Assembly: GCF_032854445.1 (NCBI RefSeq)
Contig: NW_027018054.1
Location: 1-64,000 of the forward strand
From: Liolophura sinensis
Taxonomy: Eukaryota; Mollusca; Polyplacophora; Chitonida; Chitonidae
Direction: 5' to 3'
Length of the DNA: 64,000 nt
The notes under the pieces were generated by a model. The model was not told where the DNA came from. It did no database searches and was given only the letters and a program-made list of their open reading frames with translations. The first letter of the stretch is position 1. The number at the start of each line of letters is the position of its first letter. The position numbers and the translations under genes are program-made. Positions 11,488-24,141 of this stretch are shown here, piece after piece.

Positions 11488-12799
11488 TGTCTTCCCAAAA
11501 AAACATATCCAATGCTCCAATAAACTCCGCAAAAAAAAACGTAAGAATGAGGAATTTCTTGAAATAGGCCATGGAACGGACAGTTGGCCGGCTTTCATTG
11601 TTTTACCAACGAAAAACGACCAACGTTCAGCGTCTAAACTAGATCCATTCGCTCTGAAAAAAAATAGAAGGTTCAGCTGGTAAAGTTAGAAACGTTAAAA
11701 AATTAAGATCTGGCGATACCCTTATTGAATGTTTTCGAAAACAGCAGGCATTCAATTTATTATCATTGAATTCCGTTTTGGACGTGCCAGTTTTTTCATC
11801 GCCACATAAATCCCTAAATAGCTGCAAACCCATCATACGTGACAGAGATTGGGATCTGATTGACCTGTCTGAAGAACAAATTTGTGATAAATTAAAGTCT
11901 GAGGGTGTTACCAATGTTAATCGTTTCGTTACGAAAAAATCTGGTATCCATTAAACTCAACACTTAATTACTAACATTCAACAGCACATCACATCCGTCA
12001 TCCATTTACATTGGCCCGTACAGGGTTCGTGTTGACCTGTACATTCCCAAGACAAGGTGTTTTAGCTGTCAAAAATTTGGTCACGGCAAGGGCCAATGTA
12101 TAAATAAATTGATTTGTTTTCGATGCGGGAAGGAAGGTCATGAGGGTTTCGACTGCAGTGACACATTTAAATGTTGTAATTGCGGTGGAGATCATATGGC
12201 CTCCTCTAAAGACTGTCCATTATTCCTAAAAAGAAGAGATTGTTACTTTAAAAGTTAAAAATAACATTCCGTACAAGGAAGCACGTAAATTAGTGTGCAA
12301 TACATCACAGGCTTTGTTTTCAAATGTGGTCAAGCGAGTTACAACATCTGTTGCTACTCAGACATCACTCACTTGGCCAATTGAAAACGATCAGCCCAAA
12401 ACCATATCCGCCCAAACTTCTGTTAAACCTACAGGCCAGCCTAAATATAGCTCTTGTTCTACACAAATTATATCAACAAATTCCGAAAGTCCCAAAGATA
12501 TAGAACCACAACGTAAGCCAGCTGAACCTAATAAATTTTCAGACAAAAAGCCAAGCAAAGGAACGAATAATAATAATAACAATAATAAACCTAGTGGTCC
12601 TGTGGAACGTTCTTCCAAGGCCACCAGGGACCCTATCCAAACTTTTCATAAGTTTGGATGGTTGGAGTATGTCGATCCTTCAACATCAGACGCGGAGGTG
12701 ATGGATACGTCACCCGCACCAGGGAGATCTTGCAGCCGATCTCCAAGGCAGGGTCAACCTCGGCCCAAACATAAATCTCCTATACGCCTACGTCCATAA
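11488..12799 (+). pseudogene. LINE ORF1 (Gag-like), frameshifted
   Basis: Starts at ATG 11,488 (MSSQKNISNAP) and loses frame within about 30 codons. The frame 11,766-11,954 carries the mid-segment. At 12,040-12,240, plus-strand codons give zinc knuckles CFSCQKFGHGKGQC, CFRCGKEGHEGFDC and CCNCGGDHMASSKDC, all three with intact Cys/His. The 168-aa frame 12,293-12,799 is the C-terminal tail, rich in Ser/Pro, with an Asn run from an AAT/AAC repeat (12,566-12,590) and a basic end. The stop at 12,797-12,799 is followed after about 40 bp by ORF2 sequence. Confidence 0.78.
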
Positions 12800-15700
12800 T
12801 GTCTTCCTTAGGTAAAATTATACAGTGAAATTGTCGAGGTCTTAAGGCAAATTTTATTGAAATAACACAGCTAGTTCAATCTTTTAATCCAGTTGCCCTG
12901 TGTCTTCATGAAACTCACCTGAAGACATCTGACAAAGATAAAATAACTCTTAAAAATTATTCCCTTTATAGCACACATTGTATTGAAGAAGAGCAAGCTG
13001 CAGGCAGTTCCTCGATCTTCATAAATAACAATATTATCCACAGCCCTGTTGCTCTGCATACAGAGCTTCAAGCTGTGGCCGTTCGTGTTTCGTTATATGA
13101 CACAGTCACATTATGTTCGGTGTATATACCTCCGAACACTTCTTTGTCAGCTTTCCAGGTACACAATCTAAAAGAACAATTACCTAAACCGTTTATAATA
13201 ATGGGAGATTTTAATTCCCATAACCCCCTATGGGACAGTAATAACATAAATAAGAAGGGCAAGATAGTCGAAGACTTCTTATCGAAGGAGGAACTGTGTT
13301 ATTTTAATGATGGTTCTAATACCGATTTACATCCGGGTAACGGCACTTATTCTGCTATCGATCTCACTATCACGGATCCATCACTTTTCCTTGATTTTTC
13401 TTGGAAGGTGCATGGCGATCTTTGTGGTAGTTTGTGCTAGAGCATATCACTTCTAATTCTTTAGAACGTGTAGCTAGGTGGAAGTTTGATAAAGCAGATT
13501 GGATCGCATTTCAGATATTCTGTGAGGCTGATCATTTGAGAGACTCTCAATGCAGCAGATGATCCCATATTAAAATTTAACGAGCTTGTTTTGAGAGCTG
13601 CCGATAGAACTATATCTCGAACCTCGACAAATCCAAAAGTAAACCGTGGTATGATCAGGACTGTCGCAAACCCATTAAAGACCGCAAAAAGGCCGAGCAG
13701 AATTTTAATATATGTTCTACTGATAATAACTTAAACCAGGTTCGTATTTTAGAGCTAAGGCTCGCCGATTACTCAAGTTGAAGAGACGATCTTGTTGGCG
13801 GAACTTTGTTTCAGGCATTACGTCAAAAACACCCATGCGTAAGGCCTGGAACATGGTTCAGACCTTACGTTAAGGGCAAAAATAATAGAGCAAAAGTTCG
13901 GCATTTGAAAGATAGAGATAATATATTAACTTCTCCACCCGATATAGCTAATAAACTAGCTGAGACAATTTCAAAGAAACCTTCTTCTGAGAATTACACT
14001 AAAGAATTCTAACATATTAAAAACCGGAAAGAGAAAATTAAATTGCCCTTTTCTTCTAAGAATTTAGAAGATTATAATCGTCCTTTTAATATCGGGGAAC
14101 TTAAGACTGCATTAAAAAAAGCCCACGATATTGCTTGTGGTCCTGATAACGTGTGTTATAAGTTTCTGAATCATTTACCACCTGTTTGGTTTCTTGAAAC
14201 CAACAAGTTACTCTCTAACATTCAATGTGGTTTTCGGCAAGGTAGATCTACCATGGATCACCTTGTACGATTTGAAACCTTTATTCGCGATGGATTCATC
14301 AATAACGAACATGTGGTGTCCATATTTTTTGACCTTGAAAAGGCCTACGACACCACATGGAAATATGGTATTTTAAAAGACCTAGCGGATATGGGTTTTA
14401 AGTGTCGATTACCAATTTATATCCGAATTTTTATCTGATCGTCAGTTTAAGGTATGGGCTGGGCGCACTCTTTGTGACTCTACTGAGCAGGAGATGGTTG
14501 TGCCCAAGAACAGTATCCTTTTACCAACACTATTTAGCGTACCAATTAATAGTTTAGACATTGACATATGGCACTGATGGTTCATTATATGTAGATGACT
14601 TCCTGATATGCTACCGTGCAAAAATATGAATAACATCGAGCGGCAACTGCAGCTTTGTCTCAGTAAGATCGAGAAATGGGCAGTTGCCAATGGTTTTAGA
14701 TTTTCTGCGTCTAAAACCGTCGGAATGGATTTTTGTAATAAACGGAATTTCCATCTAGACCCTGAACTTAATTTTTATGGTGAACCAGTAAAAATTGTTG
14801 GAGAAAATATATTTTTAGGGGTTATATTGGATAGAAAATTATCATTTATACCTCATATAAAAATGCTTAAAGCTAAATGTACAAAGGCTCTCGATATAAC
14901 GAAGGTCGTAATTAGCACCGATTGGGGTGCTGACCGATCTGTTTTACTTAACTTATATCGTTCTCTGGTGAGGTCTAAATTGGTCTATGGATTCATTATT
15001 TACGGTCCACTAGGAAGTCATATATTAAAATGTTGGACTCAGTCCTCATCAGGGTTTGAGGCTCAGCCTTGGTGCTTTTAGAACCTGCTCAGTAGAGAGT
15101 TTACACGAAGAGGCTAACTAGCCTTCTTTGCATCACAGGCGTATACAACTGAGCCTTCAATATGCTACAAACCTTAAAGCACATCGCACAAACCCTGCCT
15201 ACGACTGTGTTTTCAGTTCATTATATGTAGACAACTATACTAAATGTCCTAAGAAGATCCCTTCGTTCGGTGTCCATGTTAAGGACCATATTGTGGAAAC
15301 CAGTATCAAACTTGGGGACTTTGGGAGTCCCCTCCATGGGTTCTTCCACAACCTAAACTGATATTCGATCTACGTAAATATAATAAATCAAATACAAATC
15401 CTCTTATAATTAAGCAAGGTTTTGCTCAAATTAAGGCTAAATATTCGGATTATAAATTTATATATACTGATGAGGACAGGGTTGCAGCTGCAGCTGTCTT
15501 TTTCTTCGAGCAGCGAGTTCTTTTTCTTCGTCTTCCATTCTCGCCTTCAGTCTTTTCTGCAGAGGCCAGTGCTATACTCCTGGCCTTGTATTTTTTTGGG
15601 GCGTGCCCAGAGGGCAGTGATATGCAACGACTCGCTTTCTTGCCTTTTGGCAATTAGGAATAATAAATTTAAAAATCCGTTGATCCTCGAAATATTAGCC

Positions 15701-16173
15701 ATACATAGAAAACAAGTTAAACGAGGTAAAGATGCCATATTCTGTTGGATACCAAGTCATACTGGTATCCATGGAAATACAGCCGTAGACAGCGAGGCAA
15801 AAGCTGCTCTTTCCAATCCTTTGTCAAAAATTAAAATACCATATAATGATTTTAAGTCTAATATTCTTAAATATATTCAGCGCCTTTGGCAGGGTGAACA
15901 GGATCTGCAGGTTTACAATGAATAGCACGCCATTCATCCTGTTATTGGCTATTATTCCTATATTCTTGATATGTCTCGTAGAGATCAAGTCAGTTTAACA
16001 AGATTCTGTATTGGTCATTCTCTTCTATGTCACAATTTCATCTTGGAGCCGTGCTCCCGAGTGGGTTGGATGCGATGCTAAATATGGCATAAAACATATC
16101 TTGGTTGACTGTGTAGACTTTGCCCATGTTCGGCACAGATTCTACACAGTCATCTATATATATGACATCTATT

Positions 16174-16229
<56 letters not shown>

Positions 16230-16230
16230 C
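12800..16230 (+). pseudogene. LINE ORF2: endonuclease, reverse transcriptase, RNase H, broken
   Basis: Pieces in order: endonuclease 13,075-13,440 (FIIMGDFNSHNPLWDS, TITDPSLFLDFSWKVHG); linker 13,806-14,012; reverse-transcriptase fingers 14,043-14,438 (CGFRQGRSTMDHL, FFDLEKAYDTTW with the first catalytic Asp); thumb 14,608-15,081 (FSASKTVGMDFCNKRNFHLD, FLGVILDRKLSFIPHIKMLK); RNase H 15,422-15,925 (CNDSLSCLLAIRNNKFKNP, then IFCWIPSHTGIHGN with the His); tail 16,011-16,140 (GCDAKYGIKHILVDC). The YADD box lies in a region of lost frame around 14,590 (the DNA reads TATATGTAGATGACTT, with a stop where Tyr is expected). At least six frame changes are visible. Confidence 0.75.
16174..16227. repeat. 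(TA)n microsatellite
   Basis: About 27 TA units, broken once near the left edge. It lies at the 3' end of the LINE copy, inside the former coding tail, where ATATGACATC flanks it on both sides. Confidence 0.95.
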
Positions 16231-16549
16231 AATTATTTGACATCATCACTGGAGATGCTGTTATTGATTTTTTTAAAGTTGTTGGCCTGTATAAGAGAAA
16301 ATAGTTTATATATATTTTAAATAGTTTTATAAAGTTTTAATTGTTCATCAGATCATGTCGAAAACTATTCACGGTTTCCTGGTTTGAACATGTTCCCGCC
16401 ACGATTATAGCATAAACATTCATTCATTCCGTATCTTGGCGAATACATTTTCAAACCAACAGGCAGTAATTTTTCTTCGACACGATGAGGAACTACATAA
16501 TCCTCGCCTGGTGATCAGCGCTGAGATGTTACGTGTACGGCAGGGAAAC

Positions 16550-17440
16550 GGGACTGGTCCGGTGTCATTATAATGTGACTCGGCTGGGGGTCATGTCCGG
16601 TGTCTGGAGAGGTACCTGAGCGGCCGCATGGACTCGCCGTGCCTCAAGGACGCACAGTATACGCAGACCCTTAATGACGTCTCGTCGTGATATGAATGAA
16701 AATTTGCTAAGTACGACGTAAAACGCGAGGCATACATAGAGTAAAAAACCAGGTCAGCCACGATGATTAATATTTCTATCTTATGAATTCAAATTACATG
16801 CAAATGATTAAATCAACACAAATGATACACAATGTCTCAATCTTTATTGGAAAGCTCTTAATTTGTTTACTTGATTGGTATTTAACGCCGTATTAAAGAA
16901 TAATTCACTTATACAATGGCGGCCAACATTATTTTGGGAGGAAACCAGCCAGAGCCCGGGGATCCCACCACCGTTCACTACCACGTGTGAACGGAGAAGC
17001 CAGCGTGATCTGGGCTTGAATTCACAGTCACCCCACATATAAGAAGCTTTACATTCGTGTTCTGGTTTTGTGGAGTCAGTTTCAATTTCTGTCATAAATT
17101 CAGAACTTTCTCTTTTAAAGACTGACTGCAAAAAAAATAAACAGATGAACTTTACCACCTAGAGGTTTAACTTAAGAAGAGCTTTCTAGCCGTTTTTTTA
17201 AGATTTAAATTTCAAACCACATCCCGAGACAACAGATATGTAAGCATCTTCTCCTGAGAATTTCTAACAAATGTATTATATAGAAATTCACGAACATAAG
17301 TGTCTGTTGTCTTTGGCATGATACATAACTGGCGAAATTTCTCTCTCTGCAGCAAGACATAGTATATGCACACACTCCTAATGACTCCTCGCTGTTATAT
17401 GGCTGAAAAATTTTAAAGTTTTCACGTACATACACACGAC
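16550..17440. repeat. cluster of SINE pieces
   Basis: 16,600-16,740 resembles the tail of SINE S3 (GCACAGTATACGCAGACCC-like, then a variant of ACGACGTAAAACGC). 16,863-17,040 on the minus strand is SINE S2: its ACGCCGTATTAAAGAATAAT and CACGTGTGAACGGAGAAGCC-like blocks match the 42.35-kb copy. 17,335-17,440 again resembles the S3 tail (TATGGCTGAAAAATTTTAAA). Nothing coding. Confidence 0.6.
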
Positions 17441-18968
17441 CATAAAAGTACCAGAATCATACATACATATATATGAACATGAAATTACGTGCCTAATCAG
17501 TCCAGTTAATTTGACTTATGAGAGAAATAGGATTTACAAGTCACCAAAGATCACAAAAAACAATGAAAGAAAGCAGAGAAAACAGAAAGGTAATGGTGAG
17601 CTTTTTTCTACATGTAAGGCTCTGTGGTATGTCAAATATACATGACTGACAATCCTTAACTTTGTTACAAAAACATGACTGACACTAACAAGACTAATAT
17701 CCCCCTCTTGAAGACATTGACAGACAACGAGAAAATAGACTAAGACGATAAAGGAATATAAGTTATCCGAAGAAATATCGGATAGACTCAAGACCTGAAT
17801 GTTCTTACAAATATGTCGACATGCGCACTTGGACATTTATTATATGTGCTTGATCAATCATATTGCCTTAGTAGTTGAATTCGATCAAATCAAAAGCCTG
17901 TTGACTAGTATGAAAGACGATTTGCAATGATATTTGAGTTGTGTTATTTCTTACTTTTCCTAGTGCGAGTCAGTCAGTGGACAAGGTAACTCAAAGCGAC
18001 TCCAACATTAAGATGCGGAAACAGGCAAGTTTGAATGCCATCGGTTGTTTTCTAAAGTAAACTGTAATTTTGGTTTGTGAACATATTTACAACTAACTTA
18101 TATGGCAGCCACATCAGCTGTGAGGAGAATAATTATCTCTTACAAAAATGTATCCATCTACCAATAAAGGTTACCTCTGATGCATACGTAAAACATTTTA
18201 ATTTTGACGAGGTTACCTAGACGCTTATTTCTAAACCTAAGAAATGTCAGATATCATACATTCCACAAATAACATGTAGATGCCAGCTGTAATAGATTTG
18301 CCTTAATTTCCAAGAAATCTCTGTACATTTTGAACTATATTTCTAACTGCAGTATGCATTAACACGACTAGCTGAATGGGGCTGAACGTGCAACTGTAAA
18401 GACATACCCTGCACTCAGTTCCCAATGTGGTTTCCTTAATATAGAGATGTCGTCCGTAATTCTTGTCCATTTTTGAGTCAGAAGTACCGTATGTCAGTTT
18501 AGTGATTTCTTTTTCCGTGCAAAGTTGTACTGCCCTCGGTTGTAAACGTCCACATAATTGAATACCTCATAAGCCAGGAATTTCCCATATGATCGCTCAA
18601 TAATACTTGTATACGACTAGGCCCTTGGGGTTTCTGAGTGGGCCTTTGTGTGGTGAAGTCCCTTGTATAGCCGAGCAATTATACGATTTTAAACATGGCG
18701 GTTGTCTGACAGGTGATGCTTGTATATCATCTACATGAAGAAGTTTTAGTCCACGCTAGGTGTGCAAGGCGAAGAATATCACTAAACTGACATACCTCGG
18801 ATGCAGAAATGGAAGGTGCTATTAACAACCACATCATACAGCAGAAAACAGGAGTGTTATGGAATCTTGAGAACCGAGGGGTGTTGAGTAACACAGTATT
18901 TGTATATAGGGTTATGCTTGTACATTTATACGTGGATATATCCTCATACCGCAAGTACTTCTTTTCAG
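17441..18968. other. no gene recognised
   Basis: AT-rich, host-like sequence without a convincing exon, RNA gene or repeat family I recognise. It is presumably intron or 5' flank of the receptor gene whose exon begins at 18,969. The last bases before that exon (TACTTCTTTTCAG) form a normal splice acceptor. Confidence 0.6.
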
Positions 18969-19168
18969 GTAGTCAAGATGCTGTCCGTTGCTCTATTGGT
19001 CTTTATAATGTGTTGGGGACCAGCCGTCATTTTTGATATGGGTTCTAACATTTATCGGTGGAAGGCGTTTCACAATCCGTGGTGGACAGAACGGGTCTCT
19101 ATCGGACTAAACTCTCTGGGCTTCTGCAATAGTTTTTTCAATCCAATGATTTATACCGTGTTCTCAGG
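18969..19168 (+). CDS. class A (rhodopsin-like) GPCR, internal exon with TM6 and TM7
   Basis: A 200-bp exon bounded by CTTTTCAG at its 5' side and GTAAGT at its 3' side. The frame gives VVKMLSVALLVFIMCWGPAV, a TM6 with the CWxP-like site reading CWGP. A short extracellular loop follows, and then TM7 with SFFNPMIYTVFSG, a clear NPxxY motif (NPMIY). The exon starts in phase 0 and ends with two bases of a codon. The 41,427 exon completes it, starting with the third base. These two features together make a strong case for a real host gene. Upstream exons for TM1-TM5 are not found between 16.3 kb and here and must lie further upstream. The ligand class cannot be decided. Confidence 0.88.
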
Positions 19169-19689
19169 GTAAGTATTTTGTTTTACTATCCGCAGAACCG
19201 CACAAATATGAGATAGTCTGCACCCTATGACCCATTTGAGCAAATATGGCTTTAAAGAAAAGACTGAAGCATGACGAGCCAAATCCATGAAGCAACGACG
19301 GGGTAACAGTTCGCATATTGTCACAAGTATCCCGTGGTATCCGGCGTCTGTCATTTACGTCAGAATGAATGAAAATTTGAATGATCATGGCGTAACACCA
19401 CATGGGCAATTTTTCAGCCATATCGTCGTGAGATAAAGTTGAAAACATAAACTAGTGAATGATTTGTGACATACTGATAAGAACAAAAATAAATTAACCG
19501 TAAACGAAAGTGTTTCAAACGAGTTTAGGGTTTAAACCAAACCTGAGTAAAGCTCAGAAAACCTTTAGTGTGTGTATTTAGATATATCATTTCTGTCCCA
19601 TTTTTATAAATCTGGAAAACCTGTGACAACTTCCACGAAGACGGGAACTCTCCAGGTTGTAGTGCGCAAATAGAAAACAAATAGAAAAG

Positions 19690-20010
19690 AGAGACGGCTT
19701 TCTTTGTAGTGAAGGGCTTCACTCTGGTAGCACTCTGTGGTTTTAACTCTGCGCAGATTTCTTTATCGAATAGTCTGTAATATTTTCATCCCTATCACGT
19801 TTAATCCCCTGTCAGTTGTTTACTGAATTGCGATGGGATCTAGAGACCGGAATATCAGATATTTTCTTTAAAACAGATTTAGTCGGTTGTTCTTGCCGAA
19901 AACACTCTGCGGGAGTGTCGCCGGATTTTAGTGTAACAGCTGCGCCCTGCAAAGCCTTCTTTACAGTATTTATATTAAAGTACTCATTATTCGATTAAGA
20001 GAACACTGAA
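19690..20010 (-). mobile_element. I-type LINE fragment: ORF1 middle, minus strand
   Basis: On the minus strand this matches ORF1 landmarks of the family (KPFTTK-like end, then SGDTPAECFRQEQ-like sequence around 19,925-19,880), but every frame is broken. It lies head to head with the plus-strand copy starting at about 20.1 kb. Confidence 0.55.
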
Positions 20011-20099
20011 AAGAAATCTTAAAATCTTAAAATTTTCCAAGATATAGTCGAACAGGTATCCTCATCGGTAGCTTTAATCCTCCTTTCCTTTCTGCGGTG

Positions 20100-22080
20100 T
20101 CGCTAATCCTCGTGACCTGGATCAGAGATTAAAAATCAATGGGGGGTGGATTATCACCACGTAACACTTCATACTGAACATGACAGCTGGCCGTCTTTCA
20201 TTGTTCTCTCAAAAAAGAGTGAGCAAAAGCCGGCCTCCAAAGTTCATCCGTGTCTACCAAAAGGAGCTCTCCAAGGAGCAGCTGGAACCCTTAAAAACGT
20301 TAAAAAACTGAGATCCGGAGACATTCTCATTGAATGTTTCCGGAAGCAACAATGTAAAAATCTACTGTCATTGAATAAAATTTCCGATATACCTCTTTTC
20401 GCATCCCCTCACAATTCCCTGAGATAGGAATGCTGATATTATTGACTTCTCCGAAGAGGAAATCGGCGAAGAATGAAAATCACAGGGTGTTGCCAGAGTG
20501 AAACGCTTCACTACGAAGCAATCTGGCAACTAAATACATACTGTTTGACCTTTAACACTACCTCCCTTCCGTCATATATCTAAATTGGCCCGTACAGGGT
20601 TAATGTGGACTTATATATTCCTAACCCTACTCGTTGGTTCACTTGCTAAATATTTGGTCATGGTAAGTGCCAGTGTAGAAATTGCGGTGGAGATCACATG
20701 GCCTCCTCTAAGGACTGTCCACTGTTCGTTAAAGAACAGCAGATATTCAAACTAAAATTAAAAACAACATATCAGGAAGCCCGGTGAGTGGTCTCACCCT
20801 CTAATACCTCTCTGCATACTTTGTTTGCCAATGTGGTCCAGCGAGTAGTATCTGTTGCTACTCAAACTTCACTGACCTCGCCCATTTGAACCGACAAACC
20901 CAGTACCACTTGTCAAACTTTCGGCCCAACCTGGGCTAAACTCTTGTCCAACCCCGGCTACTTCAGTACAACAAATAAAATCAGTAAATAGTACTGAACA
21001 ATCTGATAAATCTAATAATGCCAACAAGTCTAAAAACAAAGCTAAAAGTAATAAACCTAGAGGCCCCACAGAGCGTCCCTCTAAGGCCACAAGGGACTCT
21101 GTCCAAACTTTTAATCAGTAAATTCCTATAACCTTCCATGGGGCAGTAATAACATAAAGAATAAGGGCAAGACAGTGGAAAATGTCTTAACAAAGGAGGA
21201 ATTGTGTTATTTCAATGATGGTTCTAATACCTATTTACATCCGGGTAAGGGCACTTATTCTGCTATCGATCTCACTATCACAGATCCATCCCTTCTTTTC
21301 TTGGAAAGTGCATGATGATCTTTGTGGTAGTGTACATTTCCGTATTATCCTAGAACATATCACTTGTAATTCTTCAAAACATGTAACTAGGTGGGAATTG
21401 CATAAAGCAGATTGGATAGCATTTGAGATGTTCGTTGAGGCTGGCATCACTCCAGAGACTCTGGATGCAGCAGATAATCCTATATGAAAAAATTAGTGAA
21501 CTTGTATTACGACCTGCCGATAGAACTATCACTAAGACATCGACAAATCCAAAATCGAAAAGTAAATCCTGGTATGATAATGACTGTCAAAAAGCCATCA
21601 AGAACAGTAAAAAGGCGGAAGTTTTAATGTATGTCCATTGTGCATTATCCCGGTTCTCAAACCGGGTAAGGATCATACTGATCCAAATAATTATCGTCCC
21701 ATAGTTCTTACCAGCTGCGTCTGTAATACTTAGAACGGATGATTAACGATGGGCCTGTTTGGTTTCTAGAAGCCAACAAGCTTTTATGTAATATTCAATG
21801 TGGTTTTCGTCAAGGTCGATCTACTTTAAATCACTTTGATTAATTTGAAACTTTTATTGGCAATTGTTTTTTTAATAATGAACATGTGGTCTCCATACAT
21901 TTCGACCTTGAAAAGGCCTACGACACCACATAGAAATATGTTATTTTAAAAGATCGCCAGTTTAAGGTAAGGTTGGGGTCCACTCTCTCTGACTCATGAG
22001 CAGGAGATGGGTGTACCCCAGGGCAGTATCCTTTTACCAACACTGTTTAGCATAAAATTAATAGTCTGGCTCGACATCTG
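20100..22080 (+). mobile_element. I-type LINE fragment e: internally deleted
   Basis: 20,146-20,427 encodes ORF1 N-terminal sequence (SWPSFIVLSKKSEQKP, SGDILIECFRKQQCKNLL). The third zinc knuckle region is at 20,680-20,760. 21,120-21,490 has endonuclease remnants (SIYIP and the DPSxxxFSWKVHDDLCGS region). 21,770-22,060 has reverse-transcriptase pieces (NIQCGFRQGRSTL, FDLEKAYDTT and GVPQGSILLPTLF in shifting frames). Several deletions of hundreds of bases join these pieces. Confidence 0.72.
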
Positions 22081-22504
22081 GCACTGAGGGTTGAGAGGAG
22101 GAGATTAATTTGTAATGGCGTTTCCCCATCCCAGTTGAATGATGCACGCCAATAACGGAACGTTGAATAAAATGTTTTCCCAAGTAAATTGCCAATTGAG
22201 GCTGCTTTAAATAAATGTCCAGTACTCAAAAGAACTAAGCCTTTCAACAGCTGTCGTAAAGAACCCCGATGGTATAAGGATACACGCGTGGACAGTAAAG
22301 AGGGGGAATGTTAACACATTGAGTCCACAGAAAATGTTAGGCTTTGACCCTTGAAAAATTACGCATGTTTAAGCAACGATAGATAACATTTCAAGACATG
22401 CTTGGGTACACCGTTGAGTACACATTTTAAGTGTTAGGATCTGAAGCAGCGAGTGAGAAAATTGGCAACAGCCTGAAAACCTTTATTGTGATTTCTCACC
22501 GGTT
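22081..22504. other. no gene recognised
   Basis: Sequence between two LINE remnants, with no ORF or repeat I recognise. Confidence 0.5.
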
Positions 22505-23684
22505 TTAAAACCGTGTGTTCTGACGGGTTCCTAACACCCACAGAAGACTTGCAGTACGCTGAGAGGAGTGGAGCGTAAGCCTCCAGTACAAATACGTAGT
22601 GCGGCGCACTGGATACAGTCGTTTAACTTTGAGGCTGGCACACGCTGGATCATAGGCTTCGCAGCCGTAGTCAAGCCTAATTAAGGACCGGTAGAGTAGC
22701 AAAAGACCTTGCCTGTCGGCTCCCCAAGTTCGCCCTGAAACACATCTCATCAAGTTAAGAACTTTCTTGCATCTAGTAATCGTATAATCTATGTCATTAG
22801 ACCAGGTAGGGCGCCTATCAAATATCACGCCAAGATACCGGTAAGACGAGTATATGTTCACAGGAGAATTATTAAGAGAAACATATACCTGCTTGATAGC
22901 TTTTCGTGTAAAGATGACAGCTTCGGTTTTAACTGATGAAAACTTAAAGCCCCATGTTAAGCTTCATTTCATTATGTCATCCAAGCCCTGCTGAATGTAC
23001 TTGGTGCAGAGTTTAAGACTCCTGGAACCATACCATACAGCTTTATCGTCCGCAAATAATGTGCATGTCAGTTTTGGTGACAGTGCGTCCGGTAGGTCAT
23101 TTATTGCAATATTAAAAAGAGTAGGAGATAAAACACTACCCTGGGGCACCCCATTCTCGACAGGTATTGGTCGAGAGTAGTCTCGACCGACTCTTACTTT
23201 AATAAAACGGCCCGAAAGGAAGTTTTTCACCCGCCTCAGCATTTTCCCGCCAATTCCCATGCTTCTCATTTTCATAAGGACACCAGTTTGCCACACCATG
23301 TCATAAGCTTTTTCTATGTCTAGAAACACAGCAAACAAATATTCCTCATTACACAAGCCGTTTCTAATAGAAGATTCTAAAGTGATGATACGGTCGGTTG
23401 TAGAATGTTTGTTTCTAAAACCGCTTTGAACTGAAAATATTGTGTTTGTTTAAAAACACCACCAAACGCGCATTAATCATCGTTTTCTTTACTTTACACA
23501 AAGTGGCAGTAAGCGCGATGGGCCTGTACGATGAAGAGGCAGTTAGGTCCTTGTCGGGTTTAGGCACCGGTATGACGATGGCACTTTTCCACTTAAAAAG
23601 GAGTTTCATTTGGGTCCATACGGTATTGCATGACAATAATAACACCGTAAGGCACTGTTCAGGCAAGTTACACAACATAAAGTA
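22505..23684 (-). pseudogene. second LINE family: reverse-transcriptase half, 3' of the Polinton insertion
   Basis: Minus-strand pieces in order: 23,684-23,415 (WKSAIVIPVPKPDKD, SSYRPIALTATLCKV); 23,356-22,964 (FAVFLDIEKAYDMVW; VPQGSVLSPTLFNI; TLFADDKAVW, the catalytic FADD box with both Asp); 22,861-22,505 (YRYLGVIFDRRPTW). Two frame changes separate the pieces. The 5' continuation is at 34,950-36,567, beyond the Polinton-like element: the frame stops exactly at AAAGTA (23,679-23,684) and resumes at the other AAAGTA. The sequence ends at about 22,505 before any RNase H. Confidence 0.85.
23679..23684. repeat. target-site duplication AAAGTA, left
   Basis: Identical to 34,944-34,949. Six-base duplications are characteristic of Polinton/Maverick integration. 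Confidence 0.92.
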
Positions 23685-23775
23685 AGTAGTATACAGCGTA
23701 TAGGTTCTGGCACACGCACCCCATTGGGGCCCTCCCAATAACAAATAGAGGCCCCCACCCTCCTTTCCCCGCTTC
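23685..23775 (+). repeat. left terminal inverted repeat, copy 1
   Basis: Matches the reverse complement of 34,853-34,943 over 91 bp with about five mismatches. Core block TATAGGTTCTGGCACACGC. Confidence 0.92.
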
Positions 23776-23838
23776 TGGGGGTTGTATTAGACATACCCAT
23801 CGCACCTGGTATGCTTCTACACCAAGCGTGTATACAAC

Positions 23839-24108
23839 ATGCGAAAAGATTACAATAATTGCCGGTGGCTTCTCATCGGCTCCACGAAGCTCTGTGGTAA
23901 GAGTTGTCTGGAGGAGTACTGCGGGGATCACCTATACCGTTTGCCTGGCACCCAGCCATGTATTCGTTGTGGTCGGGGCGTTAAAAACCGATTTCTGCTT
24001 TGCATGACCTGCGGACATAATAGGGTCCAGACGCGTGAAAGGAAGTGGAGGCACAAGGCTTTCTTGGCCGAGTTCAAACGGCTGGCGGCTATAGAAATTT
24101 ACAATTAG
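23839..24108 (+). CDS. small Cys-rich (zinc-ribbon-like) ORF of the element
   Basis: ATG at 23,839; 89 aa. Three or four Cys pairs: CRW at residue 8, CGKSC near 19-23, CIRC near 40-43 and CMTC near 55-58, followed by a basic, helical C-terminus (RKWRHKAFLAEFKRL). The arrangement suggests a zinc-binding, possibly nucleic-acid-binding protein. It sits just inside the left inverted repeat, ahead of the polymerase on the same strand. The homologous region of copy 2 is frameshifted, so this is the better copy. No family name can be given. Confidence 0.6.
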   Translation: MRKDYNNCRWLLIGSTKLCGKSCLEEYCGDHLYRLPGTQPCIRCGRGVKNRFLLCMTCGHNRVQTRERKWRHKAFLAEFKRLAAIEIYN

Positions 24109-24141
24109 AAAGTCGTGTGCATAATTACACCGACTCGTACA

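Larger units (their letters stand above)
11270..16330 (+). mobile_element. I-type LINE, most complete copy (ORF1, ORF2 with EN, RT, RNase H)
   Basis: In order on the plus strand: leader, ORF1 with zinc knuckles, then ORF2 with endonuclease, reverse transcriptase, RNase H and the C-terminal tail. All of it is broken by frameshifts. The 3' end runs into a (TA)n tract at 16,174-16,227 and a short tail to about 16,330. An RNase H domain together with a CCHC ORF1 places the family in the I group (I/Nimb-like). The exact clade cannot be fixed by eye. Confidence 0.78.

Noticed and set aside
16174-16227. CRISPR-like or telomeric array
   Set aside because: Plain TA dinucleotide tract without spacers or telomere units.
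16844-17158. 104-aa minus-strand frame as a gene
   Set aside because: It lies in SINE S2 sequence; the apparent protein is a translated repeat.
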